Assembly (NCBI GenBank): GCA_016926735.1
Contig: JAFGOA010000171.1
Location: forward strand, 1 to 58,205
Source: Promethearchaeota archaeon
GTDB lineage: Archaea > Asgardarchaeota > Lokiarchaeia > Sigyniarchaeales > SOKP01
Length of the DNA: 58,205 nt
Direction: 5' to 3'
Shown here: piece after piece, positions 43,993-54,243 of the stretch
Layout of the letters: every line of letters starts with the position of its first letter
Position numbering within the stretch: position 1 is the first letter of the stretch
Program-made: the position numbers and the translations under genes
Notes under the pieces: model-generated
Databases searched by the model: none
Told to the model about the DNA's origin: nothing
The model's input: the letters and a program-made list of their open reading frames with translations, nothing else

Positions 43993-44964
43993 TTGAAGAT
44001 TTTATTAACTGGAGCTTTTGGAATTGTGGGATTGAAGGTTTTAGATAATTTAGTAAAAGAAAACGATGAAATTAAGTGTTTTGATATTAAAACTCATGAA
44101 AATTGGCTAAAATCTAAAAAATATAAGAAAAGAGTAAATATCTATTGGGGAGATATCCAAAATAAAAGGGATTTAAAAGAAGCTATGGAGGATATAGATA
44201 TAGTAATTCATTTAGCAGCAATTATTCCACCATTAGCAGATAAAAATCCAAATCTTGCTAAAAATGTAAATATCGGTGGAACTAATAATCTAATTGAAGT
44301 TATGGAATCACAAAATAGAAAACCAAGATTAATCTATACATCTTCTATAGCAATTTATGGTGATCGTCGTAATAATCCATTAATTTTCATTACAGATTGT
44401 CCTAATCCTAATCGAAATGATCTATATGCTCAGCAAAAATTAGAATGTGAAAAATTAATAAAGAAATCGAATTTAGATTGGGTAATTTTCCGTTTAACCT
44501 ATATAGTATCTCTAAATAAGCTAAAAATGGATCCATTAATGTTTGAGATGCCTCTCGAGACAAAAATCGAAATTTGTGATGCTAATGATGTTGGTCTTGC
44601 TATAGCTAATGCTATAAAATCCAAGAATATATGGAAAAAAGTATTTCATATTGCTGGAGGGGAAAAATGCAGAACAACCTATAAAGAATATCTTGAAAAT
44701 ATGTTTGAAATTTTTGGTTTAGGTAAAAAAGCATTGGTAGAAGAAGCTTTTAGTAAAAACGAATTTCATTGTGGTTATATGGACACTGCAGAAAGCCAAT
44801 TCCTTCTGCATTATCAAAACTATTCTCTTGAAAATTATTATGAAGATGTTAAGCAGAAACTTAGATTTCTTTCATTTTTTATCAAAATTTTTCGTTATTT
44901 TGCTTTAAATAGTATACTTCATAAATCAAAATATTATCAAGAATTTATCAAAAGTAAAAGATAG
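43993..44964 (+). CDS. NAD-dependent epimerase/dehydratase (SDR superfamily)
   Basis: Extended SDR enzyme. Reads M-K-I-L-L-T-G-A-F-G-I-V-G from TTG at 43993, with GGGTG five bases before it; an upstream TTG at 43942 is also in frame but has no ribosome-binding site. Motifs: TGAFGIVG (NAD), DIVIHLAAIIPP, YTSSIAIYG and YAQQKLECEKL, so the Tyr-x3-Lys pair is diverged (Lys follows at +4). Substrate is probably a nucleotide sugar or steroid-like alcohol. C terminus is extended by a hydrophobic helix (FLSFFIKIFRYFALNSIL). Confidence 0.82.
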   Translation: MKILLTGAFGIVGLKVLDNLVKENDEIKCFDIKTHENWLKSKKYKKRVNIYWGDIQNKRDLKEAMEDIDIVIHLAAIIPPLADKNPNLAKNVNIGGTNNLIEVMESQNRKPRLIYTSSIAIYGDRRNNPLIFITDCPNPNRNDLYAQQKLECEKLIKKSNLDWVIFRLTYIVSLNKLKMDPLMFEMPLETKIEICDANDVGLAIANAIKSKNIWKKVFHIAGGEKCRTTYKEYLENMFEIFGLGKKALVEEAFSKNEFHCGYMDTAESQFLLHYQNYSLENYYEDVKQKLRFLSFFIKIFRYFALNSILHKSKYYQEFIKSKR

Positions 44965-45032
44965 TATTTTTATTGGGAATTTTGAGTTTTATTATCAAGT
45001 AGTTATCATAAAAAAAAATAAAAATTTTATAT

Positions 45033-47192
45033 TTATTTAACTAAATCTGATATAGCCTTTTCAATTGATGAATATCCTAACTCATTGCTCAATCTAGAAA
45101 TCATATCTCTTGCATGTTTCTTATGAATTGGGGCAAATGCCAATTCTATCCCAGAGTAATCTGATAAATAAACTAATCCTATTTTTAGAGCTCTTTTTTT
45201 ATTTCCAAGTTTTTCATTGCAAAACATTGCTCTATATGTTACCTTATCTGCATTAGCTCTTATATTTACAAATAATAATCCTTCTAGCGCTAAATCATAC
45301 CAATATATAGCATTCTTCCAATCCTTACAGCGATCATAGAACCCACCCAAAGCTTCAGGAATGGGGGGCAAAGTTGCTTCAGTAACTTTTCCTTCTGTTT
45401 CTTTTAATGAAGATTTTACCGCATATTCAGCAAGTTCTAAATCATCTCCTGCTTCTGCTAGTTGAGTCAGATTTGAGAAAATTAATTGACGATAAGATGA
45501 ATTAAAATTGTTTATTTCTTCAATAATTGGATTATAGATCTCTCGGATCTTTTTATAAACATTTAAAGGAAATTTATAAGTAAGATAATCTGCTTCTTCC
45601 GCGGTAAATGCTTTATTTTCCTCACCAAATTTACCTTTCATTAATTGCATCCAAATAGCTGCTATTCCTAATTCTAATTTTGCTAATACCTTTTTATCAC
45701 AATTTAAAGAAGAACAACGCTTAAGTATATCATCAAATTGATTTCTAATTATTTTATCAATTTCCTCCATAGTAGAAGAATCATCTATTTTGTTATCTAT
45801 AAGAGTATGTATCTCTTTAATATCTTCATCGGAAAGCAATTTATTTGTCTCTTTAAGAATTTCTTTTCCAGATAAATAAAGTATGGAAAGTATTAAAGCA
45901 TCTATACCCTCTTCAAAATATTCTTCTTCTATGTTGAGAATCGATTCAATGAGAAGTTTCAATACTGGTCGTATATTAAAAACTCCCTTTCGTCGTTTTT
46001 CTTCTGGAGTAACTTTTTTTTCTTTTTTAGCCATAATTTCAGTTATTTTCTTTTGATATTCAGCATATTGAAGTTCTCCACTAGTTAATTTTGCCATTAG
46101 TTCTGTAATTTGTTGATTATAATCCATTTGAAGATCTACATTTTGTTTTGTTTCTTTCCATCCGTCTTTCAAATAATTCTGCCATTCTTTGCTATAATTT
46201 TGTATATCAGTTAGCGTAAGACCATAAATATATGGTAAAGGCATTCCTTCTATCCAATTATCTAGCCATATCTTACGCTTTTCTGTTAAATGCTTAAATT
46301 CTTTATCAGACTCTTCTCTATCTAAAGATGTGAGGTTTTTATTATCAATTCCCTTTTTATTAATAATTTCAATTAAAGTGATAGGTAATTCCCCAGTAGT
46401 GAATCTAAATGAATCTATTGGAATAATTTCCTTTAAAGGAGGTCCTTCTTTTTCTCCAGGGCGAATATTCCACATAATTCCCTTAATCATAGGAGATGAT
46501 TTTTCCCAAAAAGTTCTATAATTATTGTGGAGGTAATCCCAACCAGAATACCCAAGGAAAAGACATTCATATTTACTTAATAAATATCTGAAAACCTCTG
46601 CTTTTGGTATTGAAAATCCTTTTGATGTCTTATATTGACTCGCAATAGATACTATTGTATCAGGACGTTCAACTGTACCATGAATTTTAAGAAGAGTATT
46701 TTCTGGAAAATTAGATGTTTTATAATCACTAAATTCTCTATTTGTAACAACTAAATTATAGCTTACCCCCTCGCTTTCAAGCGCTTCTTCAAGAAATCGA
46801 TCAAAATTGGTTGTTATTATTGAATGAATCTTTTTATTTTTCATGAGACGAGCAAGAGCAGTATGAGCCATATTGGGGCGTCCCTCTTGTAATACATTAA
46901 AAACTTCATAAAATCTATTACCTAAAATCGCAGAATAATTCTCAAATATTTCCTCAGGTTGACGATTAATTTTAAAATCAAGATCTCCCATCTCTTTTAT
47001 CTCTTTTACTTGTGTAACTTTAGCAAAGAATGAATCTAATAATTCTTGGGTTAATGTCCACCATGAAGGAGCACATGTAGGAGCGGGTATTGATAGACCT
47101 GCACCAACAAATACTATGATAGGATTCTCTAAAGATTTAATTAATTCATCTTCTGTTGAACCCTTAATATCATAAGGAATCAGTTTTGACAA
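45033..47192 (-). CDS. SIR2-domain protein with long helical C-terminus
   Basis: Residues about 20-290 are a SIR2_2-type NAD-binding domain: VFVGAGLSIPAP at 27-38, ITTNFDRFLEEAL at 126-138, KIHGTVERPD with the catalytic His171, and LFLGYSGWD at 211-219. After a linker, residues about 400-719 are helical and TPR-like (DWKNAIYWYDLALEGLLFVN, RALKIGLVYLSDY). Similar SIR2-plus-helical-array proteins are NAD-depleting effectors in anti-phage defence. It stands alone, so sensing is probably done by the C-terminal array. 719 residues. Confidence 0.88.
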   Translation of the reverse strand: MSKLIPYDIKGSTEDELIKSLENPIIVFVGAGLSIPAPTCAPSWWTLTQELLDSFFAKVTQVKEIKEMGDLDFKINRQPEEIFENYSAILGNRFYEVFNVLQEGRPNMAHTALARLMKNKKIHSIITTNFDRFLEEALESEGVSYNLVVTNREFSDYKTSNFPENTLLKIHGTVERPDTIVSIASQYKTSKGFSIPKAEVFRYLLSKYECLFLGYSGWDYLHNNYRTFWEKSSPMIKGIMWNIRPGEKEGPPLKEIIPIDSFRFTTGELPITLIEIINKKGIDNKNLTSLDREESDKEFKHLTEKRKIWLDNWIEGMPLPYIYGLTLTDIQNYSKEWQNYLKDGWKETKQNVDLQMDYNQQITELMAKLTSGELQYAEYQKKITEIMAKKEKKVTPEEKRRKGVFNIRPVLKLLIESILNIEEEYFEEGIDALILSILYLSGKEILKETNKLLSDEDIKEIHTLIDNKIDDSSTMEEIDKIIRNQFDDILKRCSSLNCDKKVLAKLELGIAAIWMQLMKGKFGEENKAFTAEEADYLTYKFPLNVYKKIREIYNPIIEEINNFNSSYRQLIFSNLTQLAEAGDDLELAEYAVKSSLKETEGKVTEATLPPIPEALGGFYDRCKDWKNAIYWYDLALEGLLFVNIRANADKVTYRAMFCNEKLGNKKRALKIGLVYLSDYSGIELAFAPIHKKHARDMISRLSNELGYSSIEKAISDLVK

Positions 47193-47525
47193 TTCTATTC
47201 ATATCCTTTTTTTTGAATTTTCAATAATAATGATATTTCTTAGATATTAATATATCTACTTTTTCGAACTTTTACATAAATCGAGCAATATTTTGTTATA
47301 GAGCTATAATTAGTCGTGTAACGAATTATCAAACAATATAAAAATTTAAAAAAAATCCATATCAACATAAAATATGTAAAATATACAATAGGAATCATTA
47401 TTTTGAAATTGAAGGAGTTTTCAATAAATATCTTTTTATATAGGATATAAGAGCATAATTTAAGTACAAATATTAATTTTTAATTATAATAAAGTTCTTA
47501 TTTATATTTTATTTGATAATAGAAT
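47193..47525. other. Divergent intergenic region, 333 bp
   Basis: Separates the SIR2 gene and the histidine kinase. A/T-rich, with TATA-like stretches on both sides (for example TTTTTATATAGG near 47430). No supported ORF. Confidence 0.4.
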
Positions 47526-48473
47526 ATGATAAAAATCTCTAGATATTTTGTTATAATAATTGGCGCTGCTATATGTTTGTTATATTGGTTTTTTGAAGCA
47601 TTAATACACAATATAGTATATGGATATTCACATAATATTTTCGAACATATTATATATTTAAGTAGTGCTGAATTAACTCCTCGCGTTTTATTTATGACAA
47701 TTATTCTAATTAATTGTATTATTCTTCAATATTACATAAATAGATTAAAATCAACACAGGAAAATCTTAATGATACCTATGATCAATTAGAAGTACTTAA
47801 TAATATATTTATTCATGATTTATCTAATATTTTTCAAGTAATTCATACATCAGTTTCATATCTTCATCAATTTTCAAAGGGTGAAAATATCAATATCAAA
47901 AATGATGAACTAGTTGAAATGATTTTGAAACAAGATATCAAGGCGAAAATGCTTATATCAAATATGGTTAGTTTTACAAAATTAAAATTTGCTCCTATTC
48001 TCAATTCAATTGATATACAAAATCTTTTATATGACTCAACTAATTTTATCAAAAATAATTTATTAGATAAAAGCATTAAGATTGAATTGCCACATATCGA
48101 TGATAACCTTTATGTAAAAGCTAATGATTTATTGACAAATGTATTTGAAAATGTATTGTATAATGCTGTAAAACATAATAAGAATGACCAAATAGAGATT
48201 GATATTAATATTTCAAAAGAAAATATAGATAAAGTAATATATTTAAAAATAGAGTTTAAGGATAATGGAATAGGAATTCCAGATGAACAAAAAAAAAAAA
48301 TTTTTCAAGAAACTAAATTTATAAGAGATCGTTCTAATGGTATGGGATTTGGATTATCTCTAATAAAAAAAGTTCTATCTTATTATAAAGGATATATAAA
48401 AGTTGAGGATAAGATTCCGGGAAAGTATTCAGAAGGTAGTAATTTTATTGTATATCTCCCAGAAGAGATTTAA
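47526..48473 (+). CDS. Membrane sensor histidine kinase, orphan
   Basis: Two N-terminal helices (about 7-27 and 54-72) enclose a short loop of 26 residues, so sensing is probably within the membrane. The phospho-acceptor is His97 in IFIHDLSNIFQ. The ATPase domain has N-box NVFENVLYNAVKHN (206-219), DNGIGIP (246-252) and GMGFGLSL (272-279). No response regulator is adjacent. Orphan kinases of the HDLxN type are frequent in archaea. Confidence 0.92.
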   Translation: MIKISRYFVIIIGAAICLLYWFFEALIHNIVYGYSHNIFEHIIYLSSAELTPRVLFMTIILINCIILQYYINRLKSTQENLNDTYDQLEVLNNIFIHDLSNIFQVIHTSVSYLHQFSKGENINIKNDELVEMILKQDIKAKMLISNMVSFTKLKFAPILNSIDIQNLLYDSTNFIKNNLLDKSIKIELPHIDDNLYVKANDLLTNVFENVLYNAVKHNKNDQIEIDINISKENIDKVIYLKIEFKDNGIGIPDEQKKKIFQETKFIRDRSNGMGFGLSLIKKVLSYYKGYIKVEDKIPGKYSEGSNFIVYLPEEI

Positions 48474-48598
48474 TTTAAATTAAAAAATTTTATAATTTAA
48501 TTTTATTTTTTTTAGATATTGAATAACATGATTTATTTTTAATGCCTAAATCTTATTAATAGATAATTTTAATTATACACGATATGTTTATCTAATTC

Positions 48599-49708
48599 AT
48601 GGAAGGAATTAAGTTTGGAACCCAATTATTTTATTCAAATTCGTATGATTTTGTTAGAAAGAAAGTTAGACAAGCATATAAGGAGAATTGGGATTCCATT
48701 TGGTTACCAGATCATCTAAGTGGAATTCCTGGGGGAGCAATTGACGATTTTTTAAGCTTATGGCCAATGTTTGGATCTTTTGCTGAAATAGCTAAGGGAA
48801 AGATCTTAGGATCATCTGTAACTGATCCTCATAGACTTCATCCCGCTGTATTAGCTCAAATTGCTACAACAATTAATCATATAACTGACTCCAAATTTAT
48901 CTTAGGTATAGGTGCGGGAGAGGGAATGAATCTAAAAGCATATAATATAAATTCAGAACATGCCCTCACTAAAATAAGAGAGTCAATAGAAATAATGAAA
49001 TTATTTTGGACAAAAGGTAAAAGAGTAACATATAATGGCAAATATTTTCAAATTAATAAAGCTATTTTGCTACCAAAACCAATAAAAGAAATACCTATAT
49101 GGATTGCCGCAAATGGACCTAAAACAATAGAAATGACGGCCGAATTAGGTGATGGTTGGATTCCATTGGGATTATTTCCAGAGGTTTATAAATCAGGAAA
49201 AGATAAAATAATCAAAATAATAGAAAGAAAAGAACGTGTTTTATCTAAATTTGTATTTGGAGCCTTTTTAAGGATATATATTAATGATGATGAATCTAAA
49301 ATAAGGGAACAGATAGATATAACGAAATATAGTCTTATGACCCAACCTCAATTTATAAAGGAATTAGGACTCTGGAAAACCCAATTTGATGATATTTTTT
49401 ATGATGCAACAGGGTATGATAATAATGAGATGAGTCTGCTTAAAATTGATCGAGAAGATATCAAAAGATTTGATTTTGGAAAATTAAAACCCATTTTTGA
49501 AGATATTCCGAATGAAATTATACGAGAAAACGTTTTGATTGGAACTAAAGAAGAAATTATTAAAAAAATCCAAAAATTTATTGAAGCCGGAACTCAATAT
49601 TTCGTTTTTGAGGTAGTGAATGGTGCTTCTGGTAAGAATTTCCCCTTTACTTATTGGGATGTTTCAAAAATAATTAGTAATGAAATTATTCCAGAATTTA
49701 TTTTATAA
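48599..49708 (+). CDS. LLM-class (luciferase-like) F420-dependent oxidoreductase
   Basis: TIM-barrel flavin/F420 enzyme. Signatures: the KFGTQLFYSNSYDFVRKKV start, WDSIWLPDHL, GSSVTDPHRLHPAVLAQIATTINHIT, FILGIGAGEGMNLKAYN and PIWIAANGPKTIEMTAELGDGWIP. These match archaeal F420-dependent members near methylene-tetrahydromethanopterin reductase and F420-dependent sugar or alcohol dehydrogenases. 369 residues, longer than Mer. The electron carrier F420 is inferred from family. Confidence 0.88.
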   Translation: MEGIKFGTQLFYSNSYDFVRKKVRQAYKENWDSIWLPDHLSGIPGGAIDDFLSLWPMFGSFAEIAKGKILGSSVTDPHRLHPAVLAQIATTINHITDSKFILGIGAGEGMNLKAYNINSEHALTKIRESIEIMKLFWTKGKRVTYNGKYFQINKAILLPKPIKEIPIWIAANGPKTIEMTAELGDGWIPLGLFPEVYKSGKDKIIKIIERKERVLSKFVFGAFLRIYINDDESKIREQIDITKYSLMTQPQFIKELGLWKTQFDDIFYDATGYDNNEMSLLKIDREDIKRFDFGKLKPIFEDIPNEIIRENVLIGTKEEIIKKIQKFIEAGTQYFVFEVVNGASGKNFPFTYWDVSKIISNEIIPEFIL

Positions 49709-49776
49709 TATATTGTTATTTTTTGATTATGCATATTAAAAATCAATAGATTGATTCAAAAAAAAAAGAAAGTAAT

Positions 49777-50823
49777 TTAAATCTTAAATCCGCAATAACC
49801 ACAAAACTTACTATTGATTTTATTCTCAAAACCGCAATATGAGCAAATTTTTGGTATTTGTTTTTCTATAACCTTGTTTATATTCTGAGGAGAATCTTTG
49901 GGGGGTAATTGATCTATTTTCATTACTTGTTGACTATTTTTCTTTGATGCTACATGTGAACTACTAGCAGCAACTCCAAGAGTAACTATTGGGGCAATTG
50001 GTACATAATAAAAAAGTTTATATATAAATCCTGAATTTTTTTTTTTTTTCCTTAATCCACCACCGTCAAAAATACCACCAACACCGCCTATATCAAGATC
50101 GATGTCTCCTTGCGCATCTAGAATTATTAATGCAATAGTTCCTATAATGATTCCTATTAATACTAAAGAAAGTAAGAAAATAAGCGATACCCGCATTAAA
50201 AATAGCATCCATGAGTTTTTTTTATAATTTCCGCTAACTTTAGCACTATATATCGTAATTAATATAAGTACGTAAAATGAAATTAAACCAGAGGCTATTA
50301 AATAATAAATATTATCATCCAGTTTAAAGAAAATATTAAATAAAACTACAGGTCCCGCAGTCATGATAAAAGAGAGTATAATTTGTAATATACGAGTATT
50401 TTTAGAATAGTAATATCTTCCTAAAATACCTGTTAATAAAAAAATAACTGTAAAAGGAATTATACCAACACAGAAGACAATATAAAGAAATCCAGAGAAT
50501 CTCATAACATATAATAGTAATGTTGGGATTATACCTGAAGTAAATGATAACCCTAGATATAAAACAAAAGCAGAAGAATTATGTCCTTTTAAAGAGAGAT
50601 ATATCGCGGGAATGAATAATATTATTGGAAAGACTATTCCAAGGGCATACAAAGTTGGAGCGGACATTATTGTAAAAATATATTCATATTCTACTAAAAA
50701 ACCAAAAATATAACATGAAAATGTCCAGATAGCACAACTTATGAAAAGATATGGTATAATTTTTCGCACTAATAAGCGCCTATCATACATATTCATTTTA
50801 GATTTTATTTTTGAATCTACCAT
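49777..50823 (-). CDS. Polytopic membrane protein with C-terminal zinc ribbon
   Basis: About seven hydrophobic segments fill residues 15-240. A soluble part with poly-Gly (GGVGGIFDGGGLRKKKKN) and one more short hydrophobic stretch follows, and the end is a zinc ribbon ICSYCGFENKINSKFCGYCGFKI with four cysteines. Membrane protein plus zinc ribbon is common in archaeal proteins of unknown role. No partner evident. Confidence 0.75.
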   Translation of the reverse strand: MVDSKIKSKMNMYDRRLLVRKIIPYLFISCAIWTFSCYIFGFLVEYEYIFTIMSAPTLYALGIVFPIILFIPAIYLSLKGHNSSAFVLYLGLSFTSGIIPTLLLYVMRFSGFLYIVFCVGIIPFTVIFLLTGILGRYYYSKNTRILQIILSFIMTAGPVVLFNIFFKLDDNIYYLIASGLISFYVLILITIYSAKVSGNYKKNSWMLFLMRVSLIFLLSLVLIGIIIGTIALIILDAQGDIDLDIGGVGGIFDGGGLRKKKKNSGFIYKLFYYVPIAPIVTLGVAASSSHVASKKNSQQVMKIDQLPPKDSPQNINKVIEKQIPKICSYCGFENKINSKFCGYCGFKI

Positions 50824-51007
50824 TTTTCCACCTTTAAGACTATATTTCTATATTTGTTTTTAAGGATAATTAAAATTTACTGAAAGGTGTAGATTTATGA
50901 TCTAAATTTTTTATTTCCAATTTAATTTTAAGTAGAATGAATTACAAAGATTAAAAATAAGTCTCAAATAAGAAGTAAATAGGCATTCTTATCATTAGAT
51001 CTAATTT

Positions 51008-51499
51008 TTAATGATGAGAATGGTCATGATCACAACCACAACCACACATATGCTCGGGATCAGACTCACAACCTGTTTCAAGAATTTTAATTTTAAAGTT
51101 TAATATTTTACCTGCCATTGGATGATTTAAATCAATTGTACAAGTTTCTTTTTCAACTTTTTTAATGCTAGCAGGAATAGGATGACCATGTGAATTCATT
51201 ATCATTATCATCATGCTTTCTTTTGGTTCTTGATCTTTTGGAAAACTGTCTTTTGGAATCATTTGAAGTAATCCGTCCTTATATTCTCCATATGCTTCAA
51301 AAGGTTGTAATTTAATATTATATTCCTCTCCAATGACTTTTCCAACAACAGATTTATCAAAACCAGGAATAATCTGTCCTGCTCCAACCTCAAACTTTAG
51401 AGGAATATTTCCATTATTTTTAGTACTATCAAAAATAGTACCATCTTCAAAAGTTCCAACATATTCGACTTTAATTATATCGCCATTTTTAATTTCCAT
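51008..51499 (-). CDS. FKBP-type peptidyl-prolyl isomerase, SlyD-like
   Basis: Folding helper. FKBP strands and active-site residues are clear: IKVEYVGTFEDGTIFDST, FEVGAGQIIPGFDKSVVG, then an insert-in-flap domain with FEAYGEYKDG and NHPMAGKILNFKIKI, as in archaeal short FKBPs and SlyD. The C terminus (CESDPEHMCGCGCDHDHSHH) is rich in Cys and His and should bind nickel or other metals, like SlyD. ATG at 51499 is the likely start; an upstream TTG (51508) is less likely. Confidence 0.93.
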   Translation of the reverse strand: MEIKNGDIIKVEYVGTFEDGTIFDSTKNNGNIPLKFEVGAGQIIPGFDKSVVGKVIGEEYNIKLQPFEAYGEYKDGLLQMIPKDSFPKDQEPKESMMIMIMNSHGHPIPASIKKVEKETCTIDLNHPMAGKILNFKIKILETGCESDPEHMCGCGCDHDHSHH

Positions 51500-51649
51500 A
51501 ATTCTCAATTTATTAATTTAGTATTTAATACTTAATTTCTTCTTAATATTTTAAATAAATGATTAAATAAGTATTTCTCCTTTATTTCCAACAATTACTA
51601 AACATATTCATTTTTAATTTTGAGGAATTTTTTCTTTTTATTGTAAAAA

Positions 51650-52312
51650 ATGGACTCAAATTTATTTATATATTCAATGGGTATATTGTCATTTATAATG
51701 GTATTATTTGATAATTTATATGGAATAGGTAAAAATGAAGTTAATAGAGCATCTCAAGTTTTAGCTGATGCTTTTTCAAAAGATCCTATTTGGAGTGTGC
51801 TTATTAAAGATTATTTTGATAAAGGAAAAAAAGCAGATTTGATATATCAAACTCCTGTTAGATATTCATTAAAATATGGTAGTGTATTTTCTACTTCAAA
51901 AAATTTTGAAGGGATAATTGCATTTTATCCGGGGGATAAGGATATGACAGGATGGAGAATAATCTGGAGTGCAGCAATTATTTCTACTCTTAAAATAGGA
52001 ATGAAATTTGGTAAAATATTATTAGAAGTATTTAAACCAATGAGAGAAGATAAAAAAAAACTTGATATAGATCCATATATATATGTAGGTATTCTTGGAG
52101 TATTAAGAAAATATCAAGGTCAAGGTTTTGGAGGAAAATTATTGAGAGCGCTGATAGAGAAATCAGAAAATGAAGGAAAAGCAATTTATCTCGAAACTGA
52201 AACTGAGGAGAATGTAAAAATGTATGAGAAATTTGGATTTAATGTTATAAAAGAGATTACTCTTCCTATTTTAGAATTACCAATGTGGGAAATGGTTAGA
52301 TATTGTAGTTAA
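51650..52312 (+). CDS. GNAT-family N-acetyltransferase
   Basis: C-terminal acetyl-CoA site: YIYVGILGVLRKYQGQGFGGKLLRALIEKSENEGKAIYLETE, then EENVKMYEKFGFNVIKE. The N-terminal 35 residues contain a hydrophobic stretch (LFIYSMGILSFIMVLFDNLYG) that could be a membrane anchor or a mis-set start; the next plausible GNAT start is around KNEVNRASQVLADAF. Resembles the GNAT subgroup with ADAFSKDPIW. Substrate unknown. Confidence 0.85.
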   Translation: MDSNLFIYSMGILSFIMVLFDNLYGIGKNEVNRASQVLADAFSKDPIWSVLIKDYFDKGKKADLIYQTPVRYSLKYGSVFSTSKNFEGIIAFYPGDKDMTGWRIIWSAAIISTLKIGMKFGKILLEVFKPMREDKKKLDIDPYIYVGILGVLRKYQGQGFGGKLLRALIEKSENEGKAIYLETETEENVKMYEKFGFNVIKEITLPILELPMWEMVRYCS

Positions 52313-52334
52313 AGTGAGAATTTCAGGATTAAAA

Positions 52335-53078
52335 CTATTGAATTCTTAAATCTAGTGTTAATCCATTAAATTTTAGCCACTCTTTCATCTTTTTATAATC
52401 AGGAAAAAGGGATTCTACTTTATTCCAAAATTTGGTAGAGTGATTAGGTACTTCAATATGAGCTAATTCATGTACGATCACATAATCAATTACATCCACA
52501 GGAGCCATAATTATTCTCCAATTAAAAATTAATCTTTTATCACTAGTACATGTCCCCCATCGTATCTTATAATCCCTAACTTTAATTTCTTTTGGTTTAT
52601 CATCTAAATACTTAAGATATTTTCCAATACGGTTTTTTATGACATTTAGAGCTTTTTTTTTATACCATTTTACAAGAATTTGTTTTATTTTTTCAAATCT
52701 TTCTTTTTTAGAAAGATTCTTGTTGATATAGATATTTAGAACTCTTGATGAAAAGGAAATTTTAGGATATTTTTGTTCTATTGGATAGATTTTCAATGTG
52801 ATCAATTTATTTTTTAGGAGAAACGTGTTTCCACTAATAATCTCATCTTTTAAAGGATCTGGAAGGATAACTTGTTTATTTTTTTCAATAACCTTTGTAA
52901 TCCATTGTCTTTTTTTATAAATAATTGTATTTATTTTGTCTAAATCTAATTGGTAAGGAACTCTGACTATAACTAAGCCATTAGGCTTTACGCTAATACC
53001 CACTGTTTTTCGGTTTGTTCTAATAATATTATAGGTAATAGAGTTATCTCCAAGATCAATAGTATTTATATCTATCAT
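52335..53078 (-). CDS. YgjP/DUF45-type metal-dependent protease
   Basis: Zincin fold of the SprT/YgjP group: HELAH at residues 203-207 with the third ligand His213 in PNHSTKFW, preceded by the DYKIRWGTCTSDKRLIFNWRIIMAP segment that marks this family. The N-terminal half has the RTNRKTVGISVKPNGLVIVRVP strand pattern. 247 residues. Often found with restriction-modification or stress genes; here it is alone, ending close to the end of the GNAT gene. Confidence 0.92.
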   Translation of the reverse strand: MIDINTIDLGDNSITYNIIRTNRKTVGISVKPNGLVIVRVPYQLDLDKINTIIYKKRQWITKVIEKNKQVILPDPLKDEIISGNTFLLKNKLITLKIYPIEQKYPKISFSSRVLNIYINKNLSKKERFEKIKQILVKWYKKKALNVIKNRIGKYLKYLDDKPKEIKVRDYKIRWGTCTSDKRLIFNWRIIMAPVDVIDYVIVHELAHIEVPNHSTKFWNKVESLFPDYKKMKEWLKFNGLTLDLRIQ

Positions 53079-53368
53079 TATAATTATTCCACTCCTTTTT
53101 AAAATATTAAAAAATCATTTCTTATTCAATCTTTTTATTAAGGGAAAAGAAATTATTATTATATTCAGGATACCTTCATTATCCTTATTTTTAGTCGATC
53201 AATATAATTAAATCGAACTGAATAAGCAAGGTATATTCTTTAGAAGGAAAATTAATAGAAAAAGAAATTAAAATCATATATTTTAAAGATAGAAAGTTTA
53301 AATAAAATCTAAAAAATTAATTCCTATAAAATTTTGAACATAATGAAAAAATCAAAAAGGTTTAATAT

Positions 53369-53740
53369 ATGTCTAAAGAAAATGAAATGTTAGAAGAATT
53401 GATAAAAATTAGAGAAGCACTCGCACCAACTCCGCCACCTCAAGAAGAGAGGAAGGGGTTAATAAATGAATTCAAAGATTTTATAAAAAAATATAAAGTA
53501 ATGGGATTAGCAGTTGCTTTTATCATGGGTATTTATCTTGGAGCACTTATAAAATCACTCGTTGATAATTTGATTATGCCTATTGTTGAGATTTTCTTGC
53601 CAGAAGATTTAAATTGGGAATCATTAGCATTAGGTCCATTTAGATATGGAGCTTTTATAGGAGATCTAATAACTTTCGTAATAGTAGCTTTTGTAATATT
53701 CTTATTAGTTAAATTTACAACCAGAATAGGTATCGAATAA
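53369..53740 (+). CDS. mscL: Large-conductance mechanosensitive channel
   Basis: Osmotic safety valve. The MscL core reads FKDFIKKYKVMGLAVAFIMG with helix 1 at about 43-69, DNLIMPIV, a short periplasmic loop (EDLNWESLALGPFRYGAFIGD) and helix 2 at about 95-116. The usual C-terminal helical bundle is cut short, and an extra N-terminal segment of about 30 residues with a TPPP stretch is present. Still likely functional, since the pore helices are complete. MscL occurs in many archaea. Confidence 0.93.
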   Translation: MSKENEMLEELIKIREALAPTPPPQEERKGLINEFKDFIKKYKVMGLAVAFIMGIYLGALIKSLVDNLIMPIVEIFLPEDLNWESLALGPFRYGAFIGDLITFVIVAFVIFLLVKFTTRIGIE

Positions 53741-53813
53741 CTCTATTTTTAGTTTTATTTTTTTTCCTTTTTAATTATATTCAGGAAAAAAAAAGATAAT
53801 TTGAAAAAAGGTA

Positions 53814-54066
53814 TTATCCATCCTTTTTATTTAAAAAGTTAGTAAGGATTGTTACTAAAGTATTTGCAAAGATAGCTGCACCTGTCATTAGTATAGTCCT
53901 TGTTTTGAATTGTTTTGTAGTGAAGGATTGTATTTGATGCGTTTCTATAATAATATCCTTATCCCTTAAATTACTTTTTAAGAGTTTATTATCTATGGAA
54001 ACGAAGTTTATTTTTCCAATAAATAATTCAAATTCAGATCCATCTTTAAGGATTATTTTTAAACAT
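53814..54066 (-). pseudogene. Small protein gene with one-base frameshift near its start
   Basis: The minus-strand frame reads KIILKDGSEFELFIGKINFV, then ETHQIQSFTTKQFKTRTILM, a hydrophobic helix (MTGAAIFANTLVTILTNFL) and KKDG before TAA. ATG at 54066 followed by FK is in another frame and joins this stretch only if one A is removed from the A5 run at about 54054-54058. The alternative is an ATA start within the open frame. Roughly 84 residues, unknown. Confidence 0.45.
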
Positions 54067-54243
54067 TATTTTCACGAATATTATAAATTCCTATCGTTAT
54101 TTTCTTATAGAAAATCTAATGAAATTAAAGAGATTATTCTTAAATGATTTTCAGACTCTGGTAATTGAATAATTATAAAAAAGATGATTATTATTAAGGA
54201 TATTAATTTGAAATATAACTCATCACACATTAAGGGAATTTAG

